This document shows positions 35,833-45,450 of a stretch of 64,000 nt of DNA, piece after piece (positions within the stretch are counted from its first letter, which is position 1; each line of letters starts with the position of its first letter). The position numbers and the translations under genes were made by a program. A model generated the notes under the pieces. It made no database searches. It was given only the letters and a program-made list of their open reading frames with translations, and was not told the origin of the DNA. Origin of the DNA: Paraburkholderia kururiensis JCM 10599 = LMG 19447 (GTDB lineage: Bacteria > Pseudomonadota > Gammaproteobacteria > Burkholderiales > Burkholderiaceae); the NCBI RefSeq assembly GCF_003986935.1, contig NZ_RJZE01000019.1:62001-126000 (forward strand). The letters are read 5' to 3'.

Positions 35833-37634
35833 ACCTCGACAACATTCAGCAACCGCTCGTCTATCTCGTCGTTCTGCTGCTGCTCGCCGTGCCCGTTTCG
35901 CGTTATCTGACGAAGGTGATGGACGGCACGTCGCGCGTCGTGCGCGTGTTCGCGCCGCTCGAACGGTTCCTGTTCCGCGCGGCCGGCGTCGATGCTCAGG
36001 CCGAGATGGGCTGGAAGCAGTACGCGGTGGCAACCATCGCGTTCAACCTGCTGGGCGCGCTGTTCCTCTATTTGCTGCTGCGTGTGCAAGGCTGGCTGCC
36101 CGGCAATCCGCAGGGCTTCGGTCCCATGACCGTGGACGGCGCGTTCAACACGGCCGTGAGTTTCGTCACGAACACGAACTGGCAGGACTATTCGCCGGAG
36201 CAGACCGTGAGCTATCTCACGCAGATGCTCGGCTTCACCGTGCAGAACTTCCTCTCCGCGGCGACCGGCATCGTCGTGGTGATCGCGTTGATTCGCGGCT
36301 TCGCGCGTCACACCGCGAAGACCATCGGCAACTTCTGGGTCGACGTGACGCGGGTCACGCTCTACGTGCTCGTGCCGATGTCGGCGCTCATCGCCGCGCT
36401 GCTGATGAGCCAGGGGATGATCCAGAACTTCCGTGCGTACGAAGACGTGCCAGTGCTCCAGACCACGACCTACGCGGCGCCGAAGCTCGATGCGTCAGGC
36501 AATCCGGTGAAGGACGCGAAGGGCAACCCCGTGACGGTCGACACGAAGGTCACGTCACAGACGCTCGCCATGGGTCCGGTCGCCTCGCAGGTCGCGATCA
36601 AGATGCTCGGCACGAACGGCGGCGGCTTCTTCAACGCCAACTCGGCGCATCCGTATGAGAACCCCACGCCGTTCGCCAACTTCGTGGAAGTGATCGCGAT
36701 TCTCCTGCTGCCCGCGGCGCTGTGCTTGACGTTCGGCCAGATGGTGCTGGATCGCCGCCAGGGCGTGGCCGTGCTCGCCGCGATGACGATTGCGTTCGCC
36801 ATCGGCGTGTGGGGCGAAATCAGCGCCGAGCAGGCGGGCAATCCGCTTTACGCGTCGCTCAACGTCGATCAGCAGGCGAGCGCGCTGCAATCGGGCGGCA
36901 ACATGGAAGGCAAAGAGACGCGCTTCGGCATCGCGCAGTCCGGCATCTTCACGGTGGCCACCACCGCTGCGTCGTGCGGCGCCGTGAACACGATGCACGA
37001 CTCGCTCACGCCGTTGGGCGGCCTCGTTCCGCTGCTGCTGATCCAGTTGGGCGAGGTGATCTTCGGCGGCGTGGGTTCGGGCCTCTACGGCATGCTCGTG
37101 TTCGCGCTGCTCGCCGTGTTCGTGGCGGGGCTCATGATCGGCCGCACGCCGGAATACGTCGGCAAGAAGATCGAGTCGTACGAGATGAAGATGGTCTCCA
37201 TCGTCGTGCTGCTCACGCCGCTGCTCGTGCTGGTCGGCACCTCGATCGCGGTGCTCACCAGTGCCGGCACCGCGGGTATCGCCAACCCGGGCCCGCATGG
37301 CTTCTCCGAAATTCTCTACGCGTTCAGCTCCGCGGCGAACAACAACGGCAGCGCGTTCGCGGGCCTTTCGGTGAACACGCCGTTCTATAACACGCTGCTT
37401 GGCATTGCGATGTGGTTCGGCCGCTTCGGCACCATCGTGCCGGTGCTCGCCATCGCGGGGTCGCTCGCGGAAAAGAAGCGCATCGGCGTGACGGCCGGCA
37501 CGCTGCCCACGCATGGCGCGCTCTTCGTCGTGCTGCTGCTCGGCACCGTGGCGCTGGTGGGTGCGCTCACGTATGTGCCGGCGCTCGCGCTCGGCCCGGG
37601 CGTCGAGCATCTGATGATGGTGGCGGGCCACTGA
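35829..37634 (+). CDS. kdpA: K(+)-transporting ATPase subunit KdpA
   Basis: The 601-residue inner-membrane K+ channel-like subunit of the high-affinity Kdp pump, with about ten helices. The four selectivity-filter regions are recognisable: FVTNTNWQDYSPE, GTNGGGFFNANSAHPYENPTP, the SLTPLGGLVPL area and SSAANNNGSAFAGL. A conserved soluble loop lies between about 215 and 260. The start overlaps kdpF. Length is as usual (about 560-600). Confidence 0.97.
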   Translation: MNLDNIQQPLVYLVVLLLLAVPVSRYLTKVMDGTSRVVRVFAPLERFLFRAAGVDAQAEMGWKQYAVATIAFNLLGALFLYLLLRVQGWLPGNPQGFGPMTVDGAFNTAVSFVTNTNWQDYSPEQTVSYLTQMLGFTVQNFLSAATGIVVVIALIRGFARHTAKTIGNFWVDVTRVTLYVLVPMSALIAALLMSQGMIQNFRAYEDVPVLQTTTYAAPKLDASGNPVKDAKGNPVTVDTKVTSQTLAMGPVASQVAIKMLGTNGGGFFNANSAHPYENPTPFANFVEVIAILLLPAALCLTFGQMVLDRRQGVAVLAAMTIAFAIGVWGEISAEQAGNPLYASLNVDQQASALQSGGNMEGKETRFGIAQSGIFTVATTAASCGAVNTMHDSLTPLGGLVPLLLIQLGEVIFGGVGSGLYGMLVFALLAVFVAGLMIGRTPEYVGKKIESYEMKMVSIVVLLTPLLVLVGTSIAVLTSAGTAGIANPGPHGFSEILYAFSSAANNNGSAFAGLSVNTPFYNTLLGIAMWFGRFGTIVPVLAIAGSLAEKKRIGVTAGTLPTHGALFVVLLLGTVALVGALTYVPALALGPGVEHLMMVAGH

Positions 37635-37658
37635 CACGCATTCGGGAACTCAAGAACC

Positions 37659-39767
37659 ATGAATCAACATTCCGCAACCCGTTCCATGTTCGATCCGGCG
37701 CTCGTGCGCCCGGCCATCGTGGAGTCGTTCAGGAAACTCGATCCGCGCACGCAGCTGCGCAACCCGGTGATGTTCTGCGTCTACGTGGGCAGCGTGCTCA
37801 CCACGATCCTCTGGATCGCCGCGCTGGGCGGCGAGGCCGAGGCGCCCGCGGGCTTCATTCTCGCCGTCGCACTGTGGCTGTGGTTCACGGTGCTCTTCGC
37901 CAACTTCGCGGAGGCGCTCGCCGAGGGCCGCTCGAAGGCGCAGGCCGCTTCGCTGCGTCAGGCGAAGAAAGACGTGATGGCCAAGAAGCTCAACGAGCAG
38001 CCGCATCCGAAGGCACCCGTGCGCATCACGACGGCCACGGACCTGCGCAAGGGCGACGTCGTGCTCGTCGAAGCGGGCGACGTGATTCCCGCGGACGGCG
38101 AAGTGATCGAAGGCGTCGCCTCGGTGGATGAGTCGGCCATCACGGGCGAATCCGCGCCGGTGATCCGCGAGTCGGGCGGCGATTTTTCGTCGGTGACGGG
38201 CGGCACGCGCGTGCTTTCGGACTGGATCGTCGTGCGTGTTTCGGTGAATCCGGGCGAGGCCTTTCTGGACCGCATGATCGCGATGGTGGAAGGTGCGAAG
38301 CGCCAGAAGACGCCGAACGAAGTCGCGCTCACCATCCTGCTCGTCGCGCTGACCATCGTGCTGCTGCTTGCCACGGCCACGCTGCTGCCGTTCTCGATGT
38401 TCTCGGTCGCGGCCGTGAAGGCGGGCCACGTCGTGACGATCACGGCGCTCGTCGCGTTGCTGGTGTGCCTGATTCCGACCACCATCGGCGGGCTGCTCTC
38501 GGCTATCGGCGTGGCGGGCATGAGCCGCATGATGCAGGCCAACGTGATCGCCACCTCGGGCCGCGCCGTGGAAGCCGCGGGCGACGTGGACGTGCTGCTG
38601 CTCGACAAGACCGGCACGATCACCCTCGGCAACCGCCAGGCGTCGACCTTCCTGCCTGCGCCGGGCGTTTCCGAAGAAGCGCTCGCGGACGCGGCGCAGC
38701 TTTCGTCGCTCGCAGACGAAACGCCGGAGGGCCGCAGCATCGTCGTGCTCGCGAAGCAGCGCTTCAACATCCGCCAGCGGGACATGGCCGTGCTCAACGC
38801 GGTGTTCATCGCGTTCAGCGCGCAGACGCGCATGAGCGGCGTGGACCTCGCACCCACGGCTCCCGGCACGCCACCGCGCGAGATTCGCAAGGGCGCGTCC
38901 GACGCCGTGAAGCAGTACGTCGAAGCGAACGGCGGCCACTATCCCGCCGAGGTGAATCACGCAGTGACCGAAGTGGCCCGCCGCGGCAGCACGCCGCTCG
39001 TGGTCGCGGAAAAGAGCGGCAACGGCACGCGCGTGCTCGGCGTGATCGAACTCAAGGACATCGTGAAAGGCGGCATCAAGGAGCGCTTCGCCGAGCTGCG
39101 CAAGATGGGTATCAAGACCGTGATGATCACGGGCGACAACCGTCTCACGGCGGCGGCCATCGCGGCGGAAGCGGGCGTGGACGACTTCCTCGCTGAAGCC
39201 ACGCCCGAAGCGAAGCTCAAGATGATCCGCTCGCATCAGGCCGAAGGCCGGCTCGTGGCGATGACGGGCGACGGTACCAACGACGCGCCCGCGCTCGCCC
39301 AGGCCGACGTCGCGGTGGCGATGAATACGGGCACGCAGGCCGCGAAGGAAGCGGGCAACATGGTCGACCTCGATTCGAACCCGACCAAGCTCATCGAGAT
39401 CGTGGAGATCGGCAAGCAGATGCTCATGACGCGCGGCTCGCTCACCACGTTTTCCATTGCGAACGACGTGGCGAAGTATTTCGCCATCATTCCGGCGGCC
39501 TTTGCCACGACCTACCCGCAGTTGCGCGTGCTCGACGTGATGCATCTGAGTTCGCCGTCGTCGGCGATCATGTCCGCGGTGATCTTCAACGCGCTCATCA
39601 TCGTCGCGCTCATTCCGCTCGCGCTGAAGGGCGTGAAGTACCGGCCGCTCGGCGCGGCTGCCATCCTGCGCCGCAATCTGCTGGTCTATGGTCTGGGCGG
39701 CCTGTTGCTGCCGTTCCCGTTCATCAAGCTCATCGACATGGCGCTCACCGCGTTCGGGTGGGTGTGA
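37659..39767 (+). CDS. kdpB: K(+)-transporting P-type ATPase subunit KdpB
   Basis: The 702-residue catalytic subunit. The phosphorylated aspartate is Asp316 in LLDKTGTIT; the A-domain motif TGESAPVIRESG (including the serine known to be phosphorylated for inhibition in E. coli), the nucleotide-domain segment KGASDAVKQYV and the hinge GDGTNDAPALAQADVAVAMN are intact. Seven membrane helices are expected. It starts 24 bases after kdpA. Confidence 0.97.
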   Translation: MNQHSATRSMFDPALVRPAIVESFRKLDPRTQLRNPVMFCVYVGSVLTTILWIAALGGEAEAPAGFILAVALWLWFTVLFANFAEALAEGRSKAQAASLRQAKKDVMAKKLNEQPHPKAPVRITTATDLRKGDVVLVEAGDVIPADGEVIEGVASVDESAITGESAPVIRESGGDFSSVTGGTRVLSDWIVVRVSVNPGEAFLDRMIAMVEGAKRQKTPNEVALTILLVALTIVLLLATATLLPFSMFSVAAVKAGHVVTITALVALLVCLIPTTIGGLLSAIGVAGMSRMMQANVIATSGRAVEAAGDVDVLLLDKTGTITLGNRQASTFLPAPGVSEEALADAAQLSSLADETPEGRSIVVLAKQRFNIRQRDMAVLNAVFIAFSAQTRMSGVDLAPTAPGTPPREIRKGASDAVKQYVEANGGHYPAEVNHAVTEVARRGSTPLVVAEKSGNGTRVLGVIELKDIVKGGIKERFAELRKMGIKTVMITGDNRLTAAAIAAEAGVDDFLAEATPEAKLKMIRSHQAEGRLVAMTGDGTNDAPALAQADVAVAMNTGTQAAKEAGNMVDLDSNPTKLIEIVEIGKQMLMTRGSLTTFSIANDVAKYFAIIPAAFATTYPQLRVLDVMHLSSPSSAIMSAVIFNALIIVALIPLALKGVKYRPLGAAAILRRNLLVYGLGGLLLPFPFIKLIDMALTAFGWV

Positions 39768-39797
39768 AACATGCCGGACATCGAAGGATCGACCCTC

Positions 39798-40385
39798 ATG
39801 AAATCGCTGTTTCGTTTGCTTCGCCCGCTCGCTGTGATCTTTGCCGTGCTCACGGCGCTCACGGGGCTCGCGTATCCCGCCGTGATGACGGCGTTCGGCC
39901 AGGCCGTGTTTCCGCACGAGGCCAACGGCAGCCTGATCGAAGTGAACGGTAAGCCGGTGGGCTCGGAATTGATCGGCCAGCAGTTCGACGCGCCGCAGTA
40001 CTTCTGGGGGCGGCTCTCGGCTACGACGCCCATGCCGTATAACGCTCAGGGCTCGTCAGGCTCGAATCTGGGGCCCACCAACCCCGCACTCGCCGACGAG
40101 ATCAAGGGGCGCCTCGACGCGCTCAAGGCGGCGGGCACCGATATGTCGAAGCCCGTGCCCGTGGATCTCGTGACGTCGTCGGCGAGCGGCCTCGACCCCG
40201 AGATCTCGCCGGCCGCCGCCGCGTACCAGGTGGAACGCGTGGCGAACGCGCGCCACCTGAACGCGAACGACGTGCAGGCGCTCGTGGACCGCTATACCGC
40301 AGGCCGGCAGTTCGGTCTCTTCGGCGAGCCGCGCGTGAACGTGCTCAAGCTCAATCTCGCGCTGGACGCTGCGCAGCGCGGTTGA
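39798..40385 (+). CDS. kdpC: K(+)-transporting ATPase subunit KdpC
   Basis: A 195-residue subunit with one N-terminal helix (about 8-30, LAVIFAVLTALTGLAYPAVMT) and a periplasmic domain; it raises KdpB ATP affinity. Typical segments are GSELIGQQF, YFWGRLSATTPMPYNAQGSSGSN and FGEPRVNVLKLNLALD. ATG 39798 is favoured by AAGGA upstream and by the usual MKSL start; ATG 39771 would add nine residues. Confidence 0.95.
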   Translation: MKSLFRLLRPLAVIFAVLTALTGLAYPAVMTAFGQAVFPHEANGSLIEVNGKPVGSELIGQQFDAPQYFWGRLSATTPMPYNAQGSSGSNLGPTNPALADEIKGRLDALKAAGTDMSKPVPVDLVTSSASGLDPEISPAAAAYQVERVANARHLNANDVQALVDRYTAGRQFGLFGEPRVNVLKLNLALDAAQRG

Positions 40386-40451
40386 CGCCGCGGGTGAGGC
40401 TTCGGCGCAAGCTGGCCCACGCCAGCTCCAGCCGGCACGCTCAGGCAGACA

Positions 40452-40474
40452 GGCGGCGCCCCCAAGGCGCCGCC
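40452..40474 (+). terminator. GC hairpin after kdpC
   Basis: A perfect 9-bp stem (ggcggcgcc/ggcgccgcc) with a 5-base loop stands between kdpC and kdpD. Only a short T-rich stretch follows, so it may attenuate rather than stop transcription into kdpDE. The whole 223-base gap is otherwise featureless. Confidence 0.45.
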
Positions 40475-40608
40475 GCGTTGCCATTTTCGCGGCGCGGTGC
40501 GACGATGGCCGCGGCGATGCGCCTGCGCCATACGACTCAAGAAGCCTGACGCACGCACCCGCTCACGCATCCGCTTAACGGCGGGCCACCCCTCGACCCC
40601 CCTCGCGT

Positions 40609-43600
40609 ATGAACCGACCCGATCCCGACGAACTGCTCGACCGCCTGCAGCGCGACGAAGAGAAGCGCCAGCGCGGCAAGCTGAAGGTGTTCTTCGGCGC
40701 GTCGGCGGGCGTCGGCAAGACGTACGCCATGCTCCAGGCGGCGCGTCGGCGCAGGGAGGAGGGCGCTGACGTCGTAGTGGGCATCGTGGAAACGCACGGG
40801 CGCCACGAAACCGCGGCGCTGACGGAAGGGCTCGACGTGCTGCCGCTCCAGCAGATCGAGTACCGCGGCCGCACGCTCGGCGAGTTCGATCTGGACGCTG
40901 CGCTCGCGCGCAAGCCGCAGCTCGTGCTGGTGGACGAACTCGCGCATTCGAACGTGCAGGGCGCACGCCACCTCAAGCGCTGGCAGGACGTCTACGAACT
41001 GCTCGACGCGGGCATCGACGTCTATACGACGGTCAACGTTCAGCACCTGGAAAGCCTCAACGACGTGATCGGGCAGATCACCGGCATCCGCGTCTGGGAG
41101 ACCGTGCCCGACCGCGTGTTCGACCGCGCGGACGAAGTCACGCTCGTGGACCTGCCCGCCGAGGAACTGCTCGACCGCATGCGCGACGGCAAGGTGTATA
41201 TGCCCGCGCAGGCCGAACGCGCGGTGCGCAACTTCTTTCGCAAGGGCAACCTGATCGCGTTGCGCGAACTCGCACTGCGCCGCACGGCCGACCGCGTGGA
41301 TGCGCAGATGCGCGAGTACCGCGCCGACCGCTCCATCCAGCGCATCTGGCAGGCGCGCGAACGTCTGCTGGTGTGCATTGGGCCGGGGCCGGAGGCGCCC
41401 ACGCTCGTGCGCGGCGCGGCGCGTCTTGCGGCGAGCCTGAAGGCCGACTGGATCGCCGTCTATGTGGAAACGCCGAAGCTGCAACGGCTGCCCGACGCGC
41501 GCCGCGAACGCACGCTCGCCGCGCTCAAGCTCGCGGCGGACCTCGGCGCCGAAACGGTCACGCTCGCCGGTGACGACGCCGTGGATACGCTGCTCGGCTA
41601 CGCGCGCGTACGCAACGTCTCGAAGCTGGTAGCGGGCGGCTCGCTGCGTTCGGGCTTCTCGCGCCGCCTGCGGCGGCCGTTCGGCGAACGTCTCGCGGAA
41701 CGGTCGGGCGACCTCGATCTCACGCTGATCCGCGCCGCTGCTGACGAACATGGCCGCGACCGCGACGCCCACCCCGACACGCTCGCCAGCGCCTGGCGCG
41801 ACGCGCTCTCGGCGGCACGCGAGCGCCGCTCGCCGCCGCGCGCCTATGCGATCGCGTTCGCCATCTGCGTGGCCATCACGGCGGTGGCGAGCCAGTTGAG
41901 GACGCACATCGACCTCACGAACCTCGTGATGCTGTATCTGCTCGGTGTGATTTTCGCGGCGGCGAAGCTGGGCCGCGGGCCGGGCGTGCTGCTCTCGTTC
42001 GCGAGCGTCGCGGCGTTCGACTTCTTCTTCGTGCCGCCGCGCATGTCGTTTTCGGTGTCGGACACGCAGTACCTGCTGACCTTTCTCGGCATGCTGCTCA
42101 CGTCGCTCGTGATCAGCCATCTCACGTCGAGCCTGAGTCGCGAGGCGGCGGTTGCCCAGCGTCGCGAACAGCGCACCGGCGCCATGTACGCGATGGCGCG
42201 CGAACTGGCGGCGGCGCTCACGATGGAGCAGATCGTGGCCATCGGCAGCCGGCATGTGAGCGAGGTGTTCCGCGCGCGCGTGGCGCTGCTTTTGCCCGAC
42301 AGCCAGGACAAGCTGCAGCAGAAGGTGGAAGAGCCGGACCCGGCCATCATGCTGGAAGGCGAGGCGCTCGACATCGACGTGGGGCAGTGGGTGTACGACC
42401 AGCAGCAGCCGGCCGGACGCGGCACCGACACGTTGCCCGCGGCCCGCGCGCTGTATCTGCCGCTGAAGGCGCCCATGCGCACGCGCGGCGTGCTCGCGGT
42501 GGAAACGCACGATGCACACGAACTCGACGTGCCCGAACAGCAGCGCATGCTGGAAGCGTTCGCGGCGCAGATCGCGCTCGCCGTGGAGCGCGTGCACTAC
42601 GTGGAAATTGCCCGCGACGCGCTCGTGAACATGGAGTCGGAGCGGCTGCGCAACTCGCTGCTCTCGGCGATCTCGCACGACCTGCGCACGCCGCTCACGG
42701 CAATCGTCGGCTTTTCGTCGATGCTCGCGCAGATGCATGAGGCGAGCGTTGACGGCGATATGCCTGATGTGGCCCATGCAGCCGACCCGCGCGCCGAGAA
42801 GTCCGGTGAACTCGTGGAAGCGATTCACGACGAGGCGCTGCGCATGACGGGCATCGTCACGAACCTGCTCGACATGGCTCGGCTGCAGGCGGGCAGCCTC
42901 AATCTGAACCGCCAGTGGACGCTGCTCGAAGAGACCGTGGGCGCTGCGCTGCGCGCGTGCCGCCGCGTGTTGCAACGGCATCCGGTGCAGACGAAGCTGC
43001 CGGCTGACCTGCCGCTGCTGCAGCTCGATGCCGTGCTGATGGAGCGCCTCTTCTCGAACCTCTTCGAGAACGCGGCGAAGTACACGCCGCTCGATACGCC
43101 GCTCGTGATCGGCGCCGAGCGCATCGAGGAGGGCGGCCGGCCGTTCGTGCGCGTGACGGTTGACGACGCGGGGCCGGGGCTGCCCGTGGGCATGGAAGCG
43201 CGCGTGTTCGAGAAGTTCACGCGCGGCGAGAAAGAGTCGGCGAAGCCGGGCATCGGGCTCGGGCTTGCGATCTGCCGCGCGATCGTGGAGGCGCACGGCG
43301 GCGCGATCGGTGCGTTCAACCGGCTTGCCCCGGACGGCCATGTGGAAGGCGCGCGCTTCTGGTTCACGCTGCCGGTGGAGACGCCGCCCGCGACGATGGA
43401 GGCGTTGGAGGCGGAAGAGGCGGAAGAGGCGGAAGAGGCGGGGCAGGAGGTCGTTCGGGAAACGGTGCAGGAGGCGACTCGGGCAGCCACTCAGGCAGCC
43501 ACTCAGGAAGCCACTCAGGAAGCGCTTCGCGAAGCAACACAGCAAACGCACGGGCCCCGCGCCGGTGAAGCCGCTGCCCCGGCGACGGGCGGCGGCACAG

Positions 43601-43815
43601 AACAAGCCGCTGAACAAACCCGATCCGCCGCGCCGCCCACGGAGATGCCCGGGGGCTCATCCTCTACCTCGCCATCTGGCCCCGTGCCGGGCGATACTAC
43701 GGCCTCCGGCGCCGGGGTTGCATCGCCCGCCGCCGACCGCTCGCCCAACCTGGACCGGCCGGACCGGCCGGACCCGCTTTCGGGGCCCACGCCCTCTCCC
43801 CACTCTCATTCATGA
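40609..43815 (+). CDS. kdpD: sensor histidine kinase KdpD with a C-terminal low-complexity extension
   Basis: A 1068-residue membrane kinase sensing potassium limitation. Domains in order: KdpD N-domain with Walker A GASAGVGKT (about 30-38), universal-stress-like domain (about 250-375), four membrane helices (about 400-500), GAF (about 530-660), HisKA with phospho-acceptor His690 in AISHDLRTP, and an HATPase domain ending near 924. A roughly 30-residue insert splits the HisKA helices after SMLAQMHEA. Residues 925-1068 form an unusual 144-residue Ala/Glu/Thr/Gln/Pro tail partly encoded by tandem repeats (43411-43440, 9 bp; 43484-43519, 12 bp). The stop overlaps kdpE as ATGA. Confidence 0.95.
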   Translation: MNRPDPDELLDRLQRDEEKRQRGKLKVFFGASAGVGKTYAMLQAARRRREEGADVVVGIVETHGRHETAALTEGLDVLPLQQIEYRGRTLGEFDLDAALARKPQLVLVDELAHSNVQGARHLKRWQDVYELLDAGIDVYTTVNVQHLESLNDVIGQITGIRVWETVPDRVFDRADEVTLVDLPAEELLDRMRDGKVYMPAQAERAVRNFFRKGNLIALRELALRRTADRVDAQMREYRADRSIQRIWQARERLLVCIGPGPEAPTLVRGAARLAASLKADWIAVYVETPKLQRLPDARRERTLAALKLAADLGAETVTLAGDDAVDTLLGYARVRNVSKLVAGGSLRSGFSRRLRRPFGERLAERSGDLDLTLIRAAADEHGRDRDAHPDTLASAWRDALSAARERRSPPRAYAIAFAICVAITAVASQLRTHIDLTNLVMLYLLGVIFAAAKLGRGPGVLLSFASVAAFDFFFVPPRMSFSVSDTQYLLTFLGMLLTSLVISHLTSSLSREAAVAQRREQRTGAMYAMARELAAALTMEQIVAIGSRHVSEVFRARVALLLPDSQDKLQQKVEEPDPAIMLEGEALDIDVGQWVYDQQQPAGRGTDTLPAARALYLPLKAPMRTRGVLAVETHDAHELDVPEQQRMLEAFAAQIALAVERVHYVEIARDALVNMESERLRNSLLSAISHDLRTPLTAIVGFSSMLAQMHEASVDGDMPDVAHAADPRAEKSGELVEAIHDEALRMTGIVTNLLDMARLQAGSLNLNRQWTLLEETVGAALRACRRVLQRHPVQTKLPADLPLLQLDAVLMERLFSNLFENAAKYTPLDTPLVIGAERIEEGGRPFVRVTVDDAGPGLPVGMEARVFEKFTRGEKESAKPGIGLGLAICRAIVEAHGGAIGAFNRLAPDGHVEGARFWFTLPVETPPATMEALEAEEAEEAEEAGQEVVRETVQEATRAATQAATQEATQEALREATQQTHGPRAGEAAAPATGGGTEQAAEQTRSAAPPTEMPGGSSSTSPSGPVPGDTTASGAGVASPAADRSPNLDRPDRPDPLSGPTPSPHSHS

Positions 43816-44510
43816 ACGAGCCGCGCATCACCGTCGTCCTGATCGAAGACGAAAAGCAGATTCGCCGCTTCGTGCGCGCGACCCTGGAAGCCGAAGGCAT
43901 CGCCGTGCACGACGCCGACACGGGCCGCCAGGGTCTCGTGGAGGCAGCCACGCGCAAGCCCGACCTCGTGATCGTGGACCTCGGGCTGCCCGACACCGAC
44001 GGGCTCGACGTGATCCGCGAGCTGCGCGGCTGGAGCGACCTGCCCGTGATCGTGCTCTCGGCGCGCAGCCAGGAAAGCGAGAAGGTGGCCGCACTCGACG
44101 CGGGCGCCGACGACTACCTCACGAAGCCGTTCGGCGTCTCCGAACTGCTCGCGCGGATTCGCGCGCATCTGCGCCGCCGCAACCACGGCGGCTCGAACGA
44201 GACGCCGCAGGTCCATTTCGGCGGCGTGACCGTGGACCTTGCGCTACGCCAGGTCTCGCGCGACGGGGCGCCCGTGCATCTCACGCCCATCGAGTACCGG
44301 TTGCTCGCCACGCTGGTGCGCCACGCCGGCCGCGTGCTGACCCACCGGCAACTGCTGCGCGACGTCTGGGGGCCGTCGCACGTGGAGAGCAGCCACTACC
44401 TGCGCATCTACATGGCACACCTGCGCCAGAAGCTGGAACGCGATCCCGCCCAGCCCGAGCACATCGTCACCGAGACGGGCGTGGGGTATCGGCTCATCGG
44501 CACGAGCTGA
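43812..44510 (+). CDS. kdpE: response regulator KdpE
   Basis: A 232-residue OmpR-type regulator of kdpFABC. The receiver domain has acidic pocket IEDEKQ, phospho-acceptor Asp56 (VIVDLGLPD) and Lys in YLTKPF. The C-terminal winged-helix DNA-binding domain covers about 130-228 (LTPIEYRLLATLVRHAGRVL). It starts within the kdpD stop, so expression is coupled. It likely binds the T-rich site at 35527. Confidence 0.96.
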   Translation: MNEPRITVVLIEDEKQIRRFVRATLEAEGIAVHDADTGRQGLVEAATRKPDLVIVDLGLPDTDGLDVIRELRGWSDLPVIVLSARSQESEKVAALDAGADDYLTKPFGVSELLARIRAHLRRRNHGGSNETPQVHFGGVTVDLALRQVSRDGAPVHLTPIEYRLLATLVRHAGRVLTHRQLLRDVWGPSHVESSHYLRIYMAHLRQKLERDPAQPEHIVTETGVGYRLIGTS

Positions 44511-44560
44511 GGCCGCAGCGGGTTCGCGCAACCACGCGGCGGAACGCGAATGTCCGTGGC

Positions 44561-44566
44561 TATAAT
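44561..44566 (+). promoter_or_regulatory. perfect -10 box (TATAAT) upstream of the DUF4126 gene
   Basis: TATAAT preceded by TGGC lies about 265 bases before the DUF4126 ATG. No -35 hexamer is visible. A transcript from here would carry a leader including the repeats at 44697-44740. Confidence 0.5.
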
Positions 44567-44696
44567 GCAGCGATCCGGTCTTGAAATTGGCTCGCGCCCC
44601 ATGCGGCGCGGGTTCGGCGGTTCGATACGCGCTTGATGCGCGTCCGATGCATCCTTGATGCCCCGCTTGAGGCCCCGCGTGAGGCCCAATTGACAC

Positions 44697-44740
44697 CCGA
44701 TTGATACGCGATTGATACGCGATCGATACCCGATTGATAC
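44697..44740. repeat. 11-bp tandem repeat (nCGATTGATAC), four copies
   Basis: Units ccgattgatac, gcgattgatac, gcgatcgatac and ccgattgatac are in exact phase. More decayed related units (ttgatg/ttgagg spaced 10-12 bases) extend the array upstream to about 44620. It lies between kdpE and the DUF4126 gene. Confidence 0.9.
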
Positions 44741-44832
44741 GCGACGCCTCGCCTCGATTGGCCGGTCCGCTCCATTCGAGGACGCGCTCGCGAACAGCCG
44801 CAGCCGCGCCGGCCGCGCGCAAGGAGGGGGCA

Positions 44833-45450
44833 ATGCTTGAACCACTATCGCTGGCAGCAGGCCTTGCCTGGGGCAGCGGCTTGCGCCTCTATCTCACGGT
44901 GCTGATTGCGGGCGTTCTGGAGCGCCTCGGCTTCATCCATCTGCCCGACACGCTCGCGGTGCTCGCTTCGCCCTGGGTGCTGACGGCGGCGGCCGTGCTG
45001 ACCATCGCTGAATTTCTCGCCGACAAGATTCCCGCCTTCGATTCGCTCTGGGACGCCGTGCACACCTTCATCCGCATTCCCGCGGGCGCGGTGCTCGCGG
45101 CGGGCGCGCTCGGTCACGCCGACCCGGCGCTGCTCACGGTGGCGGCGCTCGCGGGCGGCACGCTTGCCGGCACGACCCATCTCGCCAAGGCGGGCACGCG
45201 CGCACTGATCAATCTTTCGCCGGAACCGGTGTCGAACGTCGTGACCTCCACGGCCGAAGACGGCCTCACGTTCACGGGCGTGCTGCTCGCGCTTTTCGTG
45301 CCGCTGCTCTTTCTGGTGCTGCTTGCGGGCTTCCTCGCCGTGGCGCTGTGGGCGTTGCCGCGGCTGTGGCGCGGCGTGCAGGGCGGTTTCAGGGGGATGG
45401 CGACGCATATGGTGTCGCGTTTCGGAACGTTGAGGAGCCGACACGATTGA
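44833..45450 (+). CDS. DUF4126 membrane protein
   Basis: A 205-residue inner-membrane protein with about five hydrophobic helices. It starts after a near-perfect AAGGAGGGGG site. The conserved-looking pieces LAAGLAWGSGLRLYLTVL, GFIHLPDTL, FDSLWDAVHTFIRIPAGA and STAEDGLTF are those of the DUF4126 family, whose function is unknown to me. Its TGA overlaps the TTG start of the following permease, so the two are probably translated together. Confidence 0.85.
   Translation: MLEPLSLAAGLAWGSGLRLYLTVLIAGVLERLGFIHLPDTLAVLASPWVLTAAAVLTIAEFLADKIPAFDSLWDAVHTFIRIPAGAVLAAGALGHADPALLTVAALAGGTLAGTTHLAKAGTRALINLSPEPVSNVVTSTAEDGLTFTGVLLALFVPLLFLVLLAGFLAVALWALPRLWRGVQGGFRGMATHMVSRFGTLRSRHD

Noticed and set aside
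40537..43617. A 1026-codon open frame on the minus strand across kdpD
   Set aside because: It is a shadow of kdpD: Arg/His/Ala-rich with no domain, produced by GC-rich third positions. The plus-strand frame carries every KdpD motif.
43381..43815. KdpD tail as a frameshift artefact
   Set aside because: The frame ends exactly in an ATGA overlap with kdpE, and the tail has in-frame repeats, both expected of a genuine extension.
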